Positions 61,223 through 64,000 of a stretch of 64,000 nucleotides of DNA are shown here, piece after piece; position 1 is the stretch's first letter, and the number at the start of each line of letters is the position of its first letter. The stretch comes from Faecalimonas sp. (GTDB lineage: Bacteria; Bacillota; Clostridia; Lachnospirales; Lachnospiraceae). The DNA lies in contig JARICA010000017.1 in the NCBI GenBank assembly GCA_029264305.1, forward strand, positions 153,092-217,091, given 5' to 3'. Below the pieces are notes generated by a model that searched no databases, was not told where the DNA came from, and saw only the letters and a program-made list of their open reading frames with translations. The position numbers and the translations under genes were made by a program.

Positions 61223-62797
61223 TTACTTTTTAGAAAAAATGTGTTTTAGAAAAACATACACAACAATAATAAACGCAAATAGATAGCCCAATGTACCAAG
61301 TGCAGGTATTCCCAAAATTTTAGGTTTCATATCTGTTGTACAAATAATACTAGAACTAATCAAAAGAGCCATGACCCATAGACCCATTACTACATTTCTT
61401 ACAAGTCTTCGAAGAAGTCTTTCCAACTCTAATGACGCATGTAAATCTAGATTAATCTTTGTTTGTCCTTTTAAATATCCTTCCAAAATGTCTGAAATAA
61501 GAGACGGTATGTTCATTGCTTTGTGAAATGAACGATAAATGGTTTTACTACTATTTTTCAGTTCCTGTTTCCAGTCTTTTTCTTTCAAAATTTTTCCCGC
61601 CATATGTCTAGACGCAATCTCTATCATATTCAAATTAGGCGCTATATCTGCAAGAACTCCTTCCATATGAGTAAGTCCTCTCGCAAGCATTGTCAATCCA
61701 TGAGGCATAATAATTTTATTTTCTTTCATTACTTCCATAAGACTCATGGTCACTTTTGCAATATCAATATTTCCCATTTCTACATTTCCATATTGTATAA
61801 GTAAATTGGTTATTCCTTCATATAGACAACTTTGATCTGGTGCTTCTTTAAATTCTCCAAGCGCCATGACGGCATTTTGAATCATTCCGATATCACCTAT
61901 TGCAATTCCTTCCACTGCCTTTCCTAACAATTCTTTATCTCGCTCTGTCAGTCTGCCCATCATTCCCATATCAATCCAGACAATCTTTCCCCCTCGAATT
62001 TTCACATTTCCAGGATGGGGATCTGCATGAAAAAACCCATCGTCCATTACCTGTTTTATATAATGATCTATCAATTTCATTCCAACTTCTTCTAGGTCAT
62101 ATCCTTCTGCTAGAAGTGTCACCTTATCATCTATAGCATACCCATCGATATATTCCATAACAAGTACACATTGATTAGTATATGCGTGATACAATTTGGG
62201 AACTCCAATAAATGCTATTTCTTTATTCCTTCGCGCAAATTCTTCCAAATTAGATGCTTCAGTTAAAAAATTCATCTCCTCTTTGGTAACAGCCCATAAT
62301 TCGTCTAACACCATATCCAAATCAACCATATCTTTTAAACTAACCGGTGGAAGTAATTTTACTGCACGATGCAAAAGTTCTATATCTCTTGACATTGTAT
62401 TGTAAATTCCTTTTCGTTGTATTTTCACAACAACTTCTTCCCCTGTCTTTAAAACAGCTTTGTGAACCTGGGCAATCGAAGCAGATCCAAGTGGTTTTTC
62501 ATCAATTTCAGAAAATATTTCTTTCCAATGACAACCATACGCATCCTGCAATACATTCTCCACTTCCACAAATGCCATCGGTGATACTTCGGAGCGCAAT
62601 TTCATTAACTCATCACAATATCTTTTCGGCAAAATATCAGAATGCATAGACATAATCTGACCCAACTTAATAAATGTTGGTCCTAGATCTTCTAAAATCA
62701 AACGTAATTTCTCTGGAGATACTCCTCTTTTAATGTTGTGTTTTCGAAGTACCTCTGTCATTTCTTTTAATCTTTCCTTATATTCTTGCCGATCCAT
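61223..62797 (-). CDS. UbiB/ABC1-family protein kinase-like protein
   Basis: 524 residues. The family KxGQ motif is in DLGPTFIKLGQIMSMHSD (about 37-54). Atypical kinase features: the A-rich loop GSASIAQVHKA, KIQRKG lysine, the catalytic FHADPHPGN and metal-binding VWIDMGMMG. Two C-terminal membrane helices (about 465-520). UbiB proteins support quinone/isoprenoid lipid handling in respiring cells; in an apparent anaerobe the role is unclear and may concern other isoprenoids. It follows a phasin-like gene by 13 bases and is probably co-transcribed with it and the lipid kinase. Confidence 0.88.
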   Translation of the reverse strand: MDRQEYKERLKEMTEVLRKHNIKRGVSPEKLRLILEDLGPTFIKLGQIMSMHSDILPKRYCDELMKLRSEVSPMAFVEVENVLQDAYGCHWKEIFSEIDEKPLGSASIAQVHKAVLKTGEEVVVKIQRKGIYNTMSRDIELLHRAVKLLPPVSLKDMVDLDMVLDELWAVTKEEMNFLTEASNLEEFARRNKEIAFIGVPKLYHAYTNQCVLVMEYIDGYAIDDKVTLLAEGYDLEEVGMKLIDHYIKQVMDDGFFHADPHPGNVKIRGGKIVWIDMGMMGRLTERDKELLGKAVEGIAIGDIGMIQNAVMALGEFKEAPDQSCLYEGITNLLIQYGNVEMGNIDIAKVTMSLMEVMKENKIIMPHGLTMLARGLTHMEGVLADIAPNLNMIEIASRHMAGKILKEKDWKQELKNSSKTIYRSFHKAMNIPSLISDILEGYLKGQTKINLDLHASLELERLLRRLVRNVVMGLWVMALLISSSIICTTDMKPKILGIPALGTLGYLFAFIIVVYVFLKHIFSKK

Positions 62798-62810
62798 TTT
62801 TCACATCTTC

Positions 62811-63122
62811 CTATTCTACTGATTCATTTTCCATTGAATATAATCTTTCTTTCAATGTTGCAATTTGTTCTGGTGTCATTTTTTCTAAAAGTTCATCTAA
62901 TTCTTCTGGAGTTGAAGGTTTTACCGAAACATTTACATTTTCTTTTACAGTCTTTTTAATATTGTGTTTTAATTCTTCATTTAAAACTTTTCCCTGTTCT
63001 ATTGTTAATTCCCCTTTTTCCACCATAACATCTAACAACTCTTTTGATTTTTCTGCTGTTGTTGCCACTGCTCCAATACCTGCTAATAATAATTTTTTAA
63101 TATTTTCTCCAAATCCATCCAT
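62811..63122 (-). CDS. Phasin-like helical protein
   Basis: 103 residues, nearly all alpha-helical, with a hydrophobic N-terminal part (KKLLLAGIGAVATTAEKSKELL) followed by charged heptad-like helices, as in poly-hydroxyalkanoate granule-associated (phasin-related) proteins that often sit beside ubiB in Clostridia. A GAAAGGAGAT site supports the start. It probably binds the UbiB-type kinase or a membrane surface; no PHA genes are in the window, so a granule role is not supported. Confidence 0.65.
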   Translation of the reverse strand: MDGFGENIKKLLLAGIGAVATTAEKSKELLDVMVEKGELTIEQGKVLNEELKHNIKKTVKENVNVSVKPSTPEELDELLEKMTPEQIATLKERLYSMENESVE

Positions 63123-63161
63123 ATCAATATCTCCTTTCTACATCTTTTTGATTTATTGTTT

Positions 63162-63533
63162 TTACACGAGTGCTAAAATTTTAGGAAAAAAAATAATAAT
63201 TCCTACTCCCGCCGCCATAATAGATGCAATCAAAACAGCTCCTGCTGCTACATCTTTAGAAAGTTTTGCAAGTGGTTTCCTTTCTTCTGTAACTAAATCT
63301 ACAACTGCTTCAATCGCTGTATTAACAAGTTCTAATGAAAGGATCAGGCCAAATAAAATTAAACACAAACACCATTCCAGCATTGAAATTTTTACCAAAA
63401 ATCCAAGCACTACTACACATAGCATTGCCAAACAGTGAATTTTCATATTTCTTTCTTTCTCGATTCCAGTAAAAATTCCTTCAAAAGCATACCCAAAACT
63501 TTTATATAATGGATTTTTTCCTTCTTTTTTCAT
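63162..63533 (-). CDS. dgkA: Undecaprenol/diacylglycerol kinase (DgkA family)
   Basis: 123 residues, three membrane helices. The DgkA signature is ELVNTAIEAVVDL (about 68-80) followed by KDVAAGAVLIASI (about 93-105). In Gram-positive bacteria this enzyme mainly phosphorylates undecaprenol, recycling the cell-wall lipid carrier. It is the first gene of an apparent dgkA-phasin-like-ubiB operon, with a 39-base gap, which ties all three to isoprenoid or membrane lipid metabolism. Confidence 0.9.
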   Translation of the reverse strand: MKKEGKNPLYKSFGYAFEGIFTGIEKERNMKIHCLAMLCVVVLGFLVKISMLEWCLCLILFGLILSLELVNTAIEAVVDLVTEERKPLAKLSKDVAAGAVLIASIMAAGVGIIIFFPKILALV

Positions 63534-63957
63534 ACCCTCACCTTCTTATCCTTTGTTTTCTTTTATTATACTACAAAATCAATTTATATCACTATTTTTT
63601 TAGTTATTTTTATTTTTTTCTTTATTTTTACAAAATACTATTGTTTTATATTTATTTTTTCAACAAATATAATTCTGATAATAAAATAGTCATTATGTCA
63701 ACAAACTGTTAAATATTGAAAATGCAATTATTAAAAAAATTCAACACGCAAATACTCTTGTAAAGATTTAATTATCGTTATCAAAAGATTAAGGACTTAC
63801 CTTTTTCTGCTAAATATTGTTATCTTGCTCTTCACAAAAGGCGGTATGTCTGTACGTGTGAAAAACGTTTTATGAAAATTACTCTTTTCTTGTTGAGCAA
63901 TTATAATCGAAACAGAAAGCTCATCCTAAATAGATATAACAATCTCAAAGACAACAA
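63534..63957. other. AT-rich region without a supportable gene
   Basis: About 420 bases with no open frame that has a start and ribosome binding site. On minus it should hold the dgkA promoter: TTGACA at 63701-63696 is the best -35, but no good -10 follows at the right distance. Confidence 0.5.
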
Positions 63958-63985
63958 TGGGGCAGGATTTTAAAATCCCACCCCA
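63958..63985. terminator. Hairpin near the right edge
   Basis: TGGGG...CCCCA with an inner GGATTTTAAAATCC palindrome. It looks like a bidirectional terminator for a gene beyond the edge, but no long T-run follows. Confidence 0.4.
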
Positions 63986-64000
63986 ACTATTTACTTAGAG

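Noticed and set aside
63534..64000. Possible replication or attachment site in the AT-rich right end
   Set aside because: No iterated boxes, no integrase and no tRNA end are present; only AT-rich spacer and one hairpin.

Overview
The window looks like a chromosomal segment of a low-GC, spore-forming, anaerobic Clostridia bacterium, most likely a member of the Lachnospiraceae. The reasons are the AT-rich base composition, strong AAGGAGG ribosome binding sites, TTGACA/TATAAT promoters, an endospore gene (spoIID), a NiaR-type NAD regulator, a tryptophan T-box and a TPP riboswitch. No prophage, insertion sequence, CRISPR array, tRNA or rRNA gene is visible. About 56 protein genes can be supported, most of them on the minus strand.

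Layout. 1-6.4 kb: the start of a YihY/BrkB-family membrane protein, spoIID, a structured small RNA with its own promoter and terminator (best candidate 6S RNA), and a MoxR-DUF58-transglutaminase operon. 6.5-13.5 kb: pckA, then an accessory catabolic-looking cluster of an ornithine-cyclodeaminase-like enzyme, a divergent IlvD/EDD-family protein, a TrmB-type regulator and an NhaC-type antiporter. 13.5-22.8 kb: a thioester/SpaA-type surface adhesin, a VanZ-domain membrane protein, a CmpB-type membrane protein, an ATP-grasp ligase, a lone prepilin-peptidase domain, a PHP phosphoesterase and a Na/phosphate cotransporter. 23-30 kb: a formate/nitrite-type channel, a HAD phosphatase and a rhodanese, a cytidylate-kinase-like protein, DAHP synthase and a heterodimeric ABC exporter. 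30-35 kb: a two-component system with an ABC transporter of the peptide-antibiotic-response type. 35-42 kb: a small P-loop protein, an unknown membrane protein, an EF-G paralogue, and tyrA-aroA. 42-47 kb: zinc alcohol dehydrogenase, ZIP transporter, MarR-MATE pair, Hsp20. 46.8-50.3 kb: nadA-nadB-nadC-niaR. 50.4-54.3 kb: TPP riboswitch-thiT, then a trp T-box driving a tryptophan ABC transporter. 54.4-61.1 kb: a purine-type amidohydrolase with a BMP-family nucleoside ABC transporter and a divergent XRE-cupin regulator. 61.2-63.5 kb: UbiB/ABC1 kinase, phasin-like protein and undecaprenol/diacylglycerol kinase.

How the parts work together. Aromatic amino acid supply is represented three times: DAHP synthase, tyrA-aroA, and a tryptophan importer under a UGG-specifier T-box. 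Cofactor supply is covered by a self-regulated NAD operon and a TPP-controlled thiamine transporter. Purine salvage looks like a complete regulon with a palindromic operator over its promoter. The least explained unit is the ocd-ilvD-trmB-nhaC cluster. Its IlvD-like protein lacks residues that normally hold the active-site metal, so its reaction cannot be read from the family name.

Limits. All calls come from reading motifs and context by eye. RNA folds, operators and promoters were matched by hand and not scored.
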